Origin: Zingiber officinale
Taxonomy: Eukaryota; Streptophyta; Magnoliopsida; Zingiberales; Zingiberaceae
Reading direction: 5' to 3'
Assembly: GCF_018446385.1 (NCBI RefSeq)
Contig: NW_024589898.1
Span: 1-64,000, forward strand
DNA length: 64,000 nt
A program made the translations under genes and the position numbers. Below are positions 23,032 through 38,463 of this stretch, piece after piece (position 1 is the stretch's first letter; every line of letters starts with the position of its first letter). The notes below the pieces were generated by a model, which worked only from the letters and a program-made list of their open reading frames with translations, made no database searches and was not told the origin of the DNA.

Positions 23032-24400
23032 ACACGTTGAAGAACTCTATTCGAAATCCTTGATAAGAGTTTGACAAATTAAGAGCGGCGAGTCTCTTCT
23101 CACTTGAGGAGCCTATATAGAACTAGTGTATTTGAGCACTAGATTTCAGAATAAGAGCACTTAGCACAGTAAGCAATCAAAATCACAGTATTGTGGCATC
23201 AAATTCCACGAAGGTTGATGGTTTGTTTGGTTCATAGTATAAGTATTTATGTGTAGGATAAGTGTTTCTACGTGCGGCTGTAAAGATGAACTTGGAATAC
23301 TAATTTTTGTAGAATTGTGGTTTCTAATTTGTAAGTAATAGCTATTCCTTACTCCAGTAAAAATGTCTTTTATATTCATTTTTTAAATAATGCATGTTCT
23401 TACTTTGTTCAACCATTCAAAACTATATATTATGAAGGGGAGAAGTGGACCAATGAGAAGGTGTGTTGACTGAACTAGTAGGACCGAAGAAGAATCGGGC
23501 ATGGCAAACAAATTTGGCTGGATGAACTAGACAAGGCCAATCAATCCAATCAGGCTGGCATGGCCAACTGGGTCGTATAGAATGAGTTAGTTGTGCCAAG
23601 CAAGTTGGCAATCCTAGTGGAATAGTTAGTTGAGCTAGTCAAATTAAGCGAATTCATCTGACCTAGCAAACTGAATTTGCTAGTTATATGAAGTGATGAC
23701 TGGTCGGCTAGACCGACCAAGCTTTATGGGTCAATTGAGTGGACCAAAAGAATTAGTCAAATGGGCGAATTGAAATGTATCAATAAGTCAGGAGAGCAAT
23801 CAAGTTGGGTGTTTTGATCATATTGGGGAGGGCGAGCCAACGGATTGGTTGGACTTATTGAACAGGGTAGATGAGTTGAACAAAATACTTTATGTATGAA
23901 AATCTTATAATTATAAAAGTTATTCCTTACTTTTTTATAATATTTTATTTTTATAATATTCCTTATGAATAAAACATGAGACTAGTTAGTCAATACTTAT
24001 TCACTATTTTATGTTTTATATAATTCCATTCCCTAGGATTGGTTATTATATTCCTTGCGTATTGTAATTGGTAAACCAAACAAAATATGAGTCTATAATG
24101 GTTAGAAGAACCTATTCTTGCCGGTAGTGATTTAATTTTGCCTAACGTATCACAAAAGTTCTTGCTTACTCTCTCTTAAGCAATTCATAGCCTGCTTAGA
24201 AGACCACTATACATTATAAATTATATGGATCAAACATTTATTTAGATGCATAGTGAGTATATCAGAATTCGAACAAGGAATGAAATAAACTACATTGGTT
24301 AACTGATTAGCTATTTTGTCTGTTTCCTTTTCCAGCTGAAGCTACTAAATTAAACCAGCAGATAAATTCAAAAGAAAATCTTGTTTCAAAAATTAAGAAA
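23032..24400. repeat. Intergenic region with a degenerate GGCCAA/GAACTAG repeat block and an A/T-rich MITE-like part
   Basis: From about 23440 to 23890 the sequence is made of diverged short words (GGCCAATC, GGCATGGCCAACTGGG, TTAGTTGAGCTAGTC, GACCGACCAAG) recurring without a strict period. From about 23930 to 24080 an A/T-rich segment ends in GTAATTGGTAAACCAAAC, as in several plant MITEs. No gene is supported. Confidence 0.4.
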
Positions 24401-27400
24401 TAAGAGCAGCAAGCAACTGAAAAGATTAGTGCTTTCTCACTCATCAGCATATAAATGAATGTGGCAATGGATGAGGGAATATGAAAAGTTTTCTCCACAT
24501 ACCATAAAAATTGTGTCATTTAGAGCTTCTAAAGACGCTTCAATCTCCAGTTGCTTCATCACAGTTGTTTGCAATACCTGAATGAAGAACTTCAGATCAA
24601 AATAATGCAACTAAGATGTGGAAAAAAGAGAAATATCCACACCAACTTCATCAAATGAACATGACTAATATATCCACACATTGTATTACCTTGTTTGTCT
24701 TGTGAAGATCCAACTCAATATTTTTTATCCTGTTCATTGAATCCAGGATTGCATGCTCTTTCTCCTGTGGAATTTCTGCAGGTTTTCTGCTAAGTTCATT
24801 AAACAATGACTCCAGCTTATCAAGACGTTTGATACATGGAGCGACATCATCTTCCTTGGCAGATCCCAAGTTTGAATGTTTATCAGTTATCAAGCTCAGT
24901 CTATCTGATGTGTGAAGTCTATGGTGTGGTCTAGACCGGAGGGTAAGAAGGAAGGACAATACTTTTACCAACAAAGTGATCAATCCTCTACCATAAGATT
25001 GCAGTCTTCCTCTTGACTCATTCTCAGTGGTATTGTAACCTTCAAAGGACAAGCTGCCTGAAACATCAAAATAAAGGTAAAAACTTCACCCAATATTTAG
25101 AAGAGGCTATGCAAGACTTGTAAAGTTGCTTGACTTGCAAATTCATACAATTCATACAAGGAATATCAAAGAGGAAGTATGAGAAGGAGCACATCTATGC
25201 ATACTGAAAGAATGAATCACACATTAATGTTCTGATGAAACTGGTAATTTTCTTGTTATTGCTTCAAGGACTATTTAATTTTGTGATCTCCAAGAAGTAA
25301 GATAGAAGATAAAGAAGATGAATGGTTGTACAAGTGTTGCTTATGGATACTGTTATGTCGTTAGAATTTGGCACATTTGTATCAAAGATTTGGTTTAGGA
25401 AAAAATTAGTATAATGTTCATTTCGGTCTGGTGCAGATTTATATGACAAATTTAAGTGCTATATGATCTTTCTCACTTTATGGGGAAAAAAAGAATCCAA
25501 GAACCAAATTATTTGTTTAATAAGAAGAAGGCATTTAGATCAATCTATAATACCTAATGAAGGTGATGTTCTAGCAGGAAAAGGACTATGGTCCTTTACT
25601 TCATCAGACCAGTTCACACTTGATACTGGTATTTTACCACCAGCTCCTACAAGTATAGCATCAGGCACAACATGGTTAGAACAGCCATATGCATTTGTAG
25701 AATCTGCTGCTCTGACCTGTCAAGACAATGAAACAAGGAGTTGCACTAAGACTTTTTAGTAGTTACTATACTTGTGCAGAAACCTTAAGCTACAACTATA
25801 TTATGTATATATATATATTTTCCCGAAGTATGTGTCTAAGTTAATATGGAAATAATGAAAAAACAAGACTCAATGGGATCACCAGTGTGACATCTCCAAT
25901 TTCGGCATGATCCTCGATTTTATAGGACACAGATTTTTTTTCTATTTTGCATATTAAGGCATTGATAAACAATTTAACTCGAAGGGAGTGTTGAGAATAT
26001 AACTGATGAATTTATCTTTATTGCTATTATTGTGGTACTATATGTATGAGGATAATTATTCTCTTTTCTATGTAATAAACTGTTTTATTACCTCAACTAA
26101 GAGATAGTTACAGTATTTCTTAGTATGAGCATTGATTGTTAGAATATTATTCAAATAATCATGGTCTGCTGGAGGATTTCCCAAAATGCATACAACCCAA
26201 ATAAAAACACATGTTGCAAATTGTATTACTTCTAGTAAGCATTTATTAATCAGATGTATCAAACTTAAGTCTTCACGCACCAGAGCTAAATGAGTATATT
26301 CAGAAGTTGATGTGACTGGAGAATCAAGAAAGTCTACCTCAGATCTTGATTCAACAACTGACTTAACTCTTTTACTTTTCTGCTGTTCAAAGGAAAGGAC
26401 ATGGAGTAAGTTTAGTGACAATGAAAAGTGGACACAATTTTTTTTGTTTTTTTGACAGAAGTCACAAATTCAGTATGTTGCCTTTGATGGATGTCGCCTG
26501 GGATACGAGGCATTAGTTTGTTCATTGTCATCTCTGTGCCTGATTTCCCAAGTACATGATGTTCCAATGCAATTTACAATCTACAAAGGAAAATGGGCCA
26601 TAGATCTCTCAGTTGATCAGCATATTAGTCTATTTGTCAGTAAATAGAAGCTACATGATGTAGCAGATCACAAGATGGAGATACGGTACCTACCTTCATT
26701 ATAATTGGGTCATTCCAGGGTCCTTTATTAGACCTGAGACATCCTCCCTGATTGTGGCAAGTACATGTGCCACCAAGAAAATCAGGCAATTGGCTGTAAG
26801 AAAACAAACACTTCTACCTGAGCCTTGTAAGTCAACTAATGATCATAGGTATACAATAGTTACCTAAAGCCAGAAACTCAAAACCTACCAACCTCGAATC
26901 AACTGCTTCAAGAAGCTTACTCTGGTACCTTGTGCTAAGAACCTATATGAGAAGATTACCATAGATGTCATGCAGAACAGAAGAAATATGGCACAATGAA
27001 CAAATTCACTGGAAGAATTTAGCCTACATGTATCTTTGAAGTTGTTTTGGAATCAAGGAATCCTTTTACAGTGCCCCACAGAAGTTTAAAACCATGCCCG
27101 GCATTTATCACAAACATTTGATGAAGCGTCTGTACAAACTTAAACATGTTAGAACCTTCTTCCATAAAGAAGATGAAGAGAGAAATTAAACCTACCTCAG
27201 GGTAGTACTCGGTGTCTATCTTGTTCATCTTAAACAACAAATCCCTTGCTGTTTTGCTGAAATTCTTCAGTCCCTGTAATCCACAATGCATTGGGTAGTT
27301 CAAAATTACACTCAGAAGTCAAATAAATTACCCATTCCAATTTAGATAAAATGAAGCTGAGAGGCCATTAATGGTGTTTAATATAGCATAAAATTGTATA

Positions 27401-28947
27401 ATGGTCTTCCATTTTGTCCAAAAGCATTGTTAGTTGTTAAATACAAGAGGATGAAGAAAAATATTTAAACAAATTTTTCAACAGAGCATACAAAGAAAGC
27501 TCATAGGAAGAAATGATAGAAACATACTACTCCCTGTACATCTAATATTGTCGTTGTTGAACTGATATGTCTTTTGGCAGAAATAGAACAAGCAGGAAAT
27601 TTCTCATTCAGGGTTCTCTCAAACTCTTGAACATGATATTTCAAGTAGCGCTCCACTGTAGTTATGTGCATAAGCTTGTCAGGCTCAACACATCCAAGCC
27701 TCTCAATATAGACAGGTCTTCCCTCCTTATCAACCCCATGATACCCCTGAGGATAATACTGCAAGACATCCTCCAGCTCTTCAAAATCAAAGTCCTTCAA
27801 TTGATTAAAAAAATTAAGTTTGATCAACATGCAAACATTGTTTAAAAAGAACAGACTTCAGTACAATCAAAAGAATTCTTCTAAAGTTGACAACAATACA
27901 AAAATCTCAGGCACAGTTTTTTCACTGGCCCAGTCAATTCCTTTTTTTCATATAAAAATCGTGAATAGGTTTACATAATAAAGTTGGTATTAACATTTCT
28001 GATATCCGTTGCATGCAATACATTGCAACCGGCTATTATTGCTAATAACAAGCCATTCCCTTGAATCAAAGTCCATTCCCTTGAATACAGACTATTGCGT
28101 GGTATATCCATATGGGCTAATTTGGTTTTGCTATATTCCTTGAAAATGAGAAAAATATTATAGAAGACATAAACAAATACCTGGACATTTTCAAAAAATG
28201 AAGAAGGTTATGCAAACATACTCTCTTTTGATAGTCACAATTGTTAGGGGTGGTGCATGTAAGTGAAGAATGTCTTACCTCCAGAATCGAGTCTGTTCCA
28301 AATTGTTTTCTCCATCGAAGCATCTCTACCCACATCTGTTTTGCTTTTGTCAAATCAAATTTCCTGGATTTAAGGAATCTACAAAAGAATAATAATAAGA
28401 AGAAGAACTTAGATAAAGTTCCTTCTGGATTAATGTGTTCACAAATTCATAATATAATATATAAAGCCCCCACATAAACAACAAGCCACAGCAAGGCTAC
28501 TCATGCCAACCTAAGTGATCAAACAATTAGGAACAGATGGTCCAACCTGAGCAATGTATGGTAGTCATCAAACTTATCAGGTAATAAATGTTTGGCAATG
28601 AGTTCTTGCCGGAATGCTTGGACAGCTCGCTCCTCTTCAGCATCTCTCACATCCTCAATAGAAAATGAAGGAACCCTGAATTCAACTTTCCTCTTACTCC
28701 GCTTCTTGAGGGGATGAGTATGTTTAGTGGAGGCATGCGATGCTTTTTTCTTTAAAGATCCTATTTTTCTTCTCCCAAGCTCGTTTTCAGAGTTTCCTAC
28801 ATCAGGTATTCTTTCTTTGCTCTGATCAAAACAAGTGGAACCCTCAGGACATTCTGCAAGGAAGATAAGTACACTTTTGAGAAGTCCATCCATGTGGTCA
28901 CACCAAAATTCCTTGAACTACCCACCTAAAATTTTCTCGCGAGCCAT
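24400..28947 (-). CDS. SFH: Sec14-like phosphatidylinositol/phosphatidylcholine transfer protein (SFH family)
   Basis: A minus-strand multi-exon gene. Well-supported exons: 28926-28947 (MAREKIL), 28547-28853, 28279-28378, 27528-27794, 27196-27273, 27028-27129, 26893-26942 and 26694-26793. All have GT-AG borders and together they encode 342 residues in one frame. The N-terminus has the basic GSLKKKA motif. The CRAL-TRIO N domain ([36 protein letters not shown]) is followed by the SEC14 lipid pocket ([54 protein letters not shown]). Downstream pieces around 26.2-26.6 kb and 25.55-25.72 kb are less certain. Exons 24690-25058 and 24503-24577 give the coiled-coil tail ([33 protein letters not shown]). 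The last exon is not resolved. An alternative in-frame ATG is at 28893. Family role: phosphoinositide presentation in membrane trafficking and polar growth. Confidence 0.85.
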
Positions 28948-29770
28948 CAATGAACAACCTTCTCAGTGTACGAGCTTCAGAAGTATTGAACTGCACTTTA
29001 TGCTTCTACTCAGAATCAATCTATCGAAGGTCCAAAAATGGTGTTATATTAAGAAATAAATTTTTAAAAATGGAATAAATTAGGTGAAGAAAGGTACATT
29101 ACTCTGCAACCATCATATAAAAATCATCAAAAAACAGAATAGAAGAAGTCATCTTTAGCACATCATCTCGACAAAGTAGATGCGCATCGAATCTAGAGAT
29201 GGATCGCGCAGCCGAAGCAAAAGTCACCTCGTCGACTGCTCCAACATCTCAAGATCCAGTCGCAGGGAAACCGGCCTTCGTATCCAACAAGATCCCCAGC
29301 ACCTGCATTCATCCATCAGTTACCAAAACCAACAAATTAAACACCATTCTTTAACCTTAACCAGCCGTAGATCACCATAACCCCAGTCGAAGATCCTCAA
29401 CTGGACCAAAAAGGCAATGCTCAAAAACCAAAACACAAAAACCGCCCCAAAACCCGATACCAAATGAAGAAAAGAACCCTTCTATCCCTCACTTCTTATC
29501 CGACGACCAGGAACCAAACTTTTGATCGGAAGAATTCGGTTTGCCGCAACAACAAGAGGAAGACCGGCACGCACCACTTTGGGATCGCCGGATCGGGAAC
29601 ACGAAGCAGAGCGAATCGAAGGATCGCAAGAATAACATGACAGAAGAGAGATCGTCGCAGGAGTTTAATTATAGCATCGTCTCCATTGTTGCTTTTCACA
29701 TTTGCCGTGAGATCGTATCGCCATATTTGATAAACGCATAGAGCATTTCTATGCGAATATATTTGCACGA
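28948..29770 (-). promoter_or_regulatory. 5' UTR and promoter region of the SFH gene
   Basis: GC-richer, exon-like segments around 29160-29330 and 29500-29660 lie upstream of the start codon, in sequence that is otherwise A/T-rich. They probably hold 5' UTR exons separated by an intron. No clean coding sequence is present. Transcript data would be needed to set the start site. Confidence 0.4.
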
Positions 29771-32693
29771 ATATGATACTGTATGGCCAAAAAAATCATT
29801 TTACCCCTCATTAATTATACTAATTATATATATCACTCACTGGTTTTTTTTTTTCTTTTTCTTTTTATTGCTCGAGTTGAAGATAAAACATAAATTTTTA
29901 ACTGGCCCACATTTAATTTGTTATATTATTTATTTAATATCCCAATTAAATGATATTTTATCATTTAGTATAATAAAAAGATTAGTGCACTTGAATATAA
30001 GCTTTTTTATTTTATTATATAAAAAAACGATGGACCCAAGGGGTAATCGATCCGGCTCCACGAAATTTTCCCACCGACTATTAGGGTAAAACGGAAAACG
30101 TGCACGACAGACAGCTTAAGAGTCTAGCATCTTTTGCTTGTGCATCTCATTTGGAGAGAAAATTTCTATAAATACATCATAGCTGGAGATTGAACCGCGA
30201 GTACCTGGGTGACAATCTAAATGTCCTACCATGGTACCATAACCCTAGGGACAAATGGGCACGCAACCAAAGGGAATGCTACTACGGTAGAACATTTAGA
30301 TTATCACCCAAGTATCCACGATTCGATCCCTAATTATAATATATTTGTAGAAATTTTTCTTCCAAATAAGATATGCAACCAAAAGATGATGTACTTCTGA
30401 ACTGATTACTATGCACATTTCTCGATTTATCTATGCGGGCTGATAGAAAATTTCCACAAAATCTAACCGATAATCAATAAGGTTAACTCAACTTATCATT
30501 ATTTTTTATTTTATTATAAAAAATATCTCTACCTGACATTAACATAGATATTTTATCTTTCTAAAATATCACCTAAATTATTCATTTTTTAATGGGAAGA
30601 GGACTTTTTGGCAAAACAATAAAACATTAAAAGTATTTTATAAATTTAAAAGGGCGCTTTCAAAAGGCTAATAAATTTCAAGGTGACATTTTAGAAAAAT
30701 CCTAAATATTGTCGGCAGCAGCCGTAGCTATCTCTTTTATTTATTTAATTTGCTCCAATAAACTCCCTTTAAAATATGAGATGCTGATTGATCTAGAATC
30801 ATGTCATGGGGGGAGAGTGCACGACGAGATAGTAATAGATTGTGATCCAACACCATCATTCATTAAATTGTTTGTTTGTTGTTTTCAAACCATTTAATTC
30901 TGAAGATGACCGATGCTTGTTTTTTAAAGATAATTTTGATATCCAGTGGCATGGTTTTGAAATTCATTTTTTGTTGATTGAGACACCCATAACTTGCTTT
31001 TTTGATGGGTTTGATTGCCTTGGTGCTCGTCTGAAATGTCTCCTCATTATGGCGACATCTCTGGTGATTGAGTGAATTTTTTTTCTGATCGAGCAATCAA
31101 ACATACTCGATTGAATTGGGAAAAAAAAATCAAGTTCTAAACGTTATCTACATGATATGAAATCTCACCAGCTCACCTTGTTCAAAGGGACCAACCAACC
31201 ACTAAGGCAAGCTCAGTAACATCTAACATTTTGCTTGCATCAAAAAATATGTTTCTCAAATATAGATATTTTCCATTTTATGTACACTTTACAGGACAAA
31301 AAGATTTATATAAATATTGACACTAAAATAAAAGAAAATAAAGTAAATAAGCTGCAAGAGCAGACGGCCACTCTTCTGCTAGGTCGTTCACTTGATAATA
31401 CAGAGGAAGACAACAATAAATTAGGGAAAGGACCATTCTACTGTGTTCCACCGGTTTTGGTCTGTCGACGTAGAAACAAACAAAGAAGAATTATTGTAAG
31501 AAAGGTTGAGAATGTAGGAATCTATCGTCCTCTTCAGTATAATTTAGGCATATGTGGACTTGCAGAATGGTTGAGAATACAAGGATGTTGTTTGAATGCA
31601 GAATTTCAGTTTCTTTTTTTTTCCTTCTAAAATACAGATTATATGATGAGATTTCTCTGCCAATTGTTTCGTGAGGTGACTATCATGGATCGATCTGTGA
31701 AATCTTGTTTACAGTTAAGAAAAAGTTTGGAACTCTTGCATGCTGTCTTTGGATATCCAATGAAGACATTCTGATGGGGTTGTAACCGTGGACAAACTTA
31801 CTGCTTTGAGACATCCATCACTAAGCAACAACAATAATAATAACAAGACTAAAGTACAATTAATTAACACGGCATTGAGTCTGATGTCTCAAGTTGTGAC
31901 GGTGGTATGTGCCCTTTCGGCATAGCATACGGTGACACACGATACTATTGAATTGGGGGCTCGTGCTAGCGACATCCAACATTGTGTCGCAGCTTTGATT
32001 TAGGAGCGAGCAGGACAACAAGGGTTTCTTTAAACTTGATTGCGACCAAACATCATTGTTGCACAAATGATAAGGTATGACAGGTTTTCGGGTATTGTTA
32101 CACTACTGTAGCAATCAATGCCTAGTATTTGTCCATCTACAATGGTAATTCGAGGTCCATCAACATGCTGACTTACAAGACGAGCTCACAAGTTAAGACA
32201 CTCAACCATCTTTCCATTCTCCCTTCACCTTTTCTTCTACTCCACCTTGTTCATTCACAATGAACTTTTTTGGATCGTTAATAAATAAATCGAAAAGGGA
32301 ACACAATCAAAAGGTCACAGCCCGCAGCTCTTGAATATGCTGGGATGAAGTGCGCAACACGCACCACAGTTACGTAATAGTCCTCTTAAGCAAATAGACA
32401 AGTCATGAGTAGTTATGGAGAAGCCTACTTGTGTTGTAACCCTTCTTGTATCTTTCACAAGAGAGATAAGGATTGAAGGATAAGATTAGATTTTTTTAAA
32501 AAAAAAAATTAAGGCATAAATTTGTTTTAAGATGCAAAGTTATTATATGCAATTAACCGAACTTACCAACACAAGTACATATGGAAATAACAAGTGACAT
32601 CAAGGATCCTTGGAGAGTGGGAATATGAGTCTTTAGCCAGGAGACAAGGTTATTGAGATTATTATTTACTAAGATGGAAAAGCATCACTGCCA
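29771..32693. other. Intergenic stretch between the SFH promoter and the E2 gene
   Basis: Mostly A/T-rich. It holds an inverted SINE-like pair (30120-30396). An unassigned plus-strand reading frame of 131 codons at 31235-31630 has no recognisable motif and I do not call it a gene. The last few hundred bases are probably 3' UTR of the E2 gene, whose stop codon is at 32694. Confidence 0.4.
30120..30396. repeat. Foldback of two inverted SINE-like units
   Basis: Two arms of about 125 bp (about 30123-30240 and 30268-30396) are reverse complements at roughly 80 per cent identity by eye, separated by about 30-40 bp. Each arm carries a tRNA-like head: an A-box-like GGTAGGACATTTAGATT and a B-box-like CGGTTCAATCTCC at tRNA-like spacing, facing each other. 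It could be a head-to-head SINE pair or a foldback MITE derived from one. Confidence 0.6.
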
Positions 32694-35212
<2,519 letters not shown>

Positions 35213-36402
35213 GAACAAGCAAACAATATTCTGAACGGCGATCAACCATGAAAACATTCACAACTTATTAGATTATGGATACCCATCTGCAAAATACGAA
35301 ATCAAACTGAAATCTCAAGCAACGAACAAAAAATACATCGACCGGAAATGGATCGATCACTCGCAGTCAAAACCAACAAACTCGGTTGATCATCAAAACG
35401 CAGAGATCCAAGACGATGTGGAAAAGGGAATAAATGATTGCACACAAACAAACAGCAAAGCGGAACAGCCATCGCGCAATGAACGAACAAAAGGGAAAGG
35501 GATCCAGCTTACCTCGCTAGGGTTTCTTCGATGATATGGTTGTTTTCGGTTACCGAAAGGCGAGGGGAAGCCGCTGCATTTATAGAGGAAGGCCCATTTG
35601 CGACACGTGATTCGCACCTGCGGCCGCGGATCAAGTTACGATGCAGTAGGAATTTATTAAGAATTTCATAATTAAACACTAACTTATTTTTAAAATTTTA
35701 TTTTTCATTACTCGTTCGCTAATTTCCAATTTTAAATGTCTAATGTACTAATTAGTTTTAGTCTATTCTCTACTTTTCTTTTCTACGAGTATATTTGAAA
35801 TTACTTTTAAATATAATTTTGCATTGAACAATATCCTACTTTTAAGACAATTTTAATCTTGACTTACAAAGTTATTTTTTTTAAAAAAAAATAAGGTTCA
35901 ATTAATTATATTTTAAACCTGTAGAAACTGATTTTTAAAGTTATTGTATAATTGTTAATGTTTAATTACTAAAAATATGGAGAAATCATTATTTTGTCAA
36001 CTTATTGAGCTGAGCGAATGAAGAGAAGCTCCATATCTGAAAGCACAAAATAGTTAGGGAAGTAGTTAGGGAAGGAGCATTCAAGGAAAGAACACAATTT
36101 CTGATCTGAACTGTCACCCTTACTTTTGTATTCTTTGAGATAAAATTAACCAGTACACTATCTCTGTCAAATCTTGATCTATCAATGCACACAAATTTTC
36201 CTCTTATTTGGTTTCTCTAATAAATTTAGAGCTTATGGAATTCGCAACAACTGCAATGCAACCAGTGTTTCCTCCAGATCATGATGTCGTTCAGCGTTCG
36301 GGACTGTCAAAGCACCAGAAAGATGGCCTGACTTGCAATTTATCAACTTAGTCAAAAGAAAAGAATGAACAGAAAGTGATCCACAACAAGTACTCCGATA
36401 AT
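35213..36402. other. Region between the PPR gene 3' end and the E2 gene start
   Basis: 35213-35620 is moderately GC-rich and is the likely 5' UTR and promoter of the E2 gene. 35640-35980 is very A/T-rich. 36000-36400 is probably 3' UTR of the PPR gene. No coding region was found. Confidence 0.4.
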
Positions 36403-38463
36403 TCAATCAACTTGTAGGTCGGTTATCGTTTTGCTGAAACTTTCTAGCAGGGAAAATATTTCATGTGAGAATGGATGAGATCTGTCCCCTGAAATAAATA
36501 TATGAACTTTGTTGTGCAACTCAATCCAACTGTAACCAGGCTGTTTCACCACCATGTTCTTATCCATCAGTTTCCTTATCTCAGTGGCATTGCTCCACTT
36601 CCCTTCATCTGCATGCATGTTGTGCAACAACACATATGGTGCAGAGCTCTCGGGTTCAATCTCCACCAAAGCCTCTGCAGCTACTCGAGCCAATGCAACA
36701 TTATTGTGAACTCTACAAGCACCAAGCAATGCACCCCAAACAGCTTTATCAGGCTTCACTGTCATGTTATGTATTACCTCCATCGCGTCCTCAAGCTGGC
36801 CATAGCGACCTATGAGATCGACAAGTGAAGCATAATGCTCAACTCTGGGGATGATACCGAAATCCCTGGCCATTGAGTCAAATTGTCTCCGTCCTTCATT
36901 CACTAGTCCTGAATGGCCACAAGCATTGAGGACAGAAATGAAGGTTATGTGAGTAGGCTTAATGCTCATCAGTTTCATTCTTTCAAAATGCTCAAGAGCT
37001 TCTCTTGCCTGTCCATGCTGCGCATATCCTGCAATCATAGCATTCCAACTGATTACATCCCTTTCCTTCCCCATGCCATCGAAGATGGTTTTGGCGTGCA
37101 TCAGATTACCGCACCGGGAATACATCGTAACAAGGGCATTGTTAATCGGAATGTCTGGACGTATTGTCTTCGTAATCAGCTGATGCACCTGGAGTCCAAG
37201 GAGAAGCATGGCAAGGCCAGCAGAAGCACTGAGCACTGATGAAAGTGTATGTCGGTCAGGCCTCTCACCAGCAGCACACATACTAGCAAACAACCAGAAT
37301 GCTGCATGATAGTCTCCATTCTGCTCATATCCGGCTATCATCGTGTTCCAGGAGACGATGCTCTTCTGTGGCATTCTATCAAAAAATTCCCTTGCACGAT
37401 CGACCTGGCCTGTCTGCGTGAATCCGCATATCATTGAGTTCCATGTCCATGCATCAGGATTGAACATTTCTTCGAACAGAGCTTTGGCTTTTTCCATGGA
37501 TGAGTGACGAACATAGGCAGCAATCATAGTGTTCCATGATATCAAGTCTCTCTTGGGCATTTCATCGAACAGTATCCGGGCAGCTGGAAGATCATTGGTC
37601 TTCGCATAGCCCATGATCATAGAATTCCATGATACAATATTCCTCTCAAATCTCACTCCTTCGTGTGACATTGTTGTATCTCCAACAACTTTTGAACAAG
37701 GAATTGAATCAAACAATCTCCTTGCTTCATTGACCCTTCCCCGTTGTGCATAACCAGCTATCAAAGTGTTGTACGAGTCGATCAAGCCATCAATCTCGGC
37801 TACTTTTCTTCGATTTCCAAGCAGCCATTCTTCTGCTTCTTCCAATCTGTTATTCCGAATGAAGCCCGAAACTAACGAATTCAAGGAAGCGGAATTTCGA
37901 ACGGGCATTCTGTCGAACAGCTCCACTGCCCTTTTGACATCACCAACACCAAGAAATCCGTTGATCACCGAGTTCCATGTGACGACATTGGCGTCGGGCA
38001 TTCTTCCAAACAGATGCATGGCTTCTCCCATCCTGCCGTTCCGAGCGTAGCCAGTGATCATAGTATTCCACGAGACGATGTCCCTGGCCGGAATCCGGTC
38101 GAAGATGCGGCGAGCCTCCTCGAGCTCTCCCAAATCACTGGACAGCGCGTAGCCAGCAAGGATAGAGTTCCAGGAGACGACGTCCCTAGCGGGCATTTCA
38201 TCGAACAGCCTCCGGGCCTCAGAGAGTTCACGGTGACGTACGTAGCCGCCGATCATGGAATTCCAGGTGACAACGTTGTGGTGGCCAGGGAGGGAGTCGA
38301 AGAGCCGCCGGGCCTCGCAGAGGCGGCCGCTCCGGATCAGATGAGCGAGAGCCTTGTTCAGACTCCGCGGAGGTTCGAGGGGAGGAGTGACCACGCAGAG
38401 AGGACGGCGAGGAGCTTGGCATGCGCCGGCGCTGCGAGCGGCTGACGATGCCAACCTTCTCAT
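36403..38463 (-). CDS. MEF9: PLS-class pentatricopeptide repeat protein, MEF9-like (E/E+ ending)
   Basis: A single-exon gene of 686 codons, typical of plant PPR genes. It begins MRRLASSAARSAG, an Arg/Ser/Ala-rich leader suited to mitochondrial import. From about residue 35 it has a long run of PPR units with VVSWNTMI/VTWNSMI signatures and RLFDEMP spacers, then P, L and S type repeats. The C-terminus has an E motif (about residues 575-640, KPDKAVWGALLGACRVHNN) and an E+ part ending PGYSWIELHNKVHIFISGDR. There is no DYW domain. The order of repeats and several blocks (GLQVHQLITKTIRPDIP, MYSRCGNLMHAKTIFD) correspond to Arabidopsis At1g62260/MEF9 as I recall it, a C-to-U RNA editing factor for mitochondrial nad7. 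Orthology is inferred, not shown. Lacking DYW, it probably recruits a deaminase partner. The 5' half is GC-rich. Confidence 0.9.
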   Translation of the reverse strand: MRRLASSAARSAGACQAPRRPLCVVTPPLEPPRSLNKALAHLIRSGRLCEARRLFDSLPGHHNVVTWNSMIGGYVRHRELSEARRLFDEMPARDVVSWNSILAGYALSSDLGELEEARRIFDRIPARDIVSWNTMITGYARNGRMGEAMHLFGRMPDANVVTWNSVINGFLGVGDVKRAVELFDRMPVRNSASLNSLVSGFIRNNRLEEAEEWLLGNRRKVAEIDGLIDSYNTLIAGYAQRGRVNEARRLFDSIPCSKVVGDTTMSHEGVRFERNIVSWNSMIMGYAKTNDLPAARILFDEMPKRDLISWNTMIAAYVRHSSMEKAKALFEEMFNPDAWTWNSMICGFTQTGQVDRAREFFDRMPQKSIVSWNTMIAGYEQNGDYHAAFWLFASMCAAGERPDRHTLSSVLSASAGLAMLLLGLQVHQLITKTIRPDIPINNALVTMYSRCGNLMHAKTIFDGMGKERDVISWNAMIAGYAQHGQAREALEHFERMKLMSIKPTHITFISVLNACGHSGLVNEGRRQFDSMARDFGIIPRVEHYASLVDLIGRYGQLEDAMEVIHNMTVKPDKAVWGALLGACRVHNNVALARVAAEALVEIEPESSAPYVLLHNMHADEGKWSNATEIRKLMDKNMVVKQPGYSWIELHNKVHIFISGDRSHPFSHEIFSLLESFSKTITDLQVD

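Noticed and set aside
30120-30396. Possible tRNA genes (A- and B-box-like sequences)
   Set aside because: Box spacing is tRNA-like but the stems of a cloverleaf are not supported; SINE heads explain both copies better.
31235-31630. 131-codon plus-strand frame
   Set aside because: No recognisable motif, an A/T-rich start, and no splice or promoter context to support a gene.
36502-38445. Several plus-strand frames opposite the PPR gene
   Set aside because: They are shadows of a long repeat-coding gene and have no motifs.
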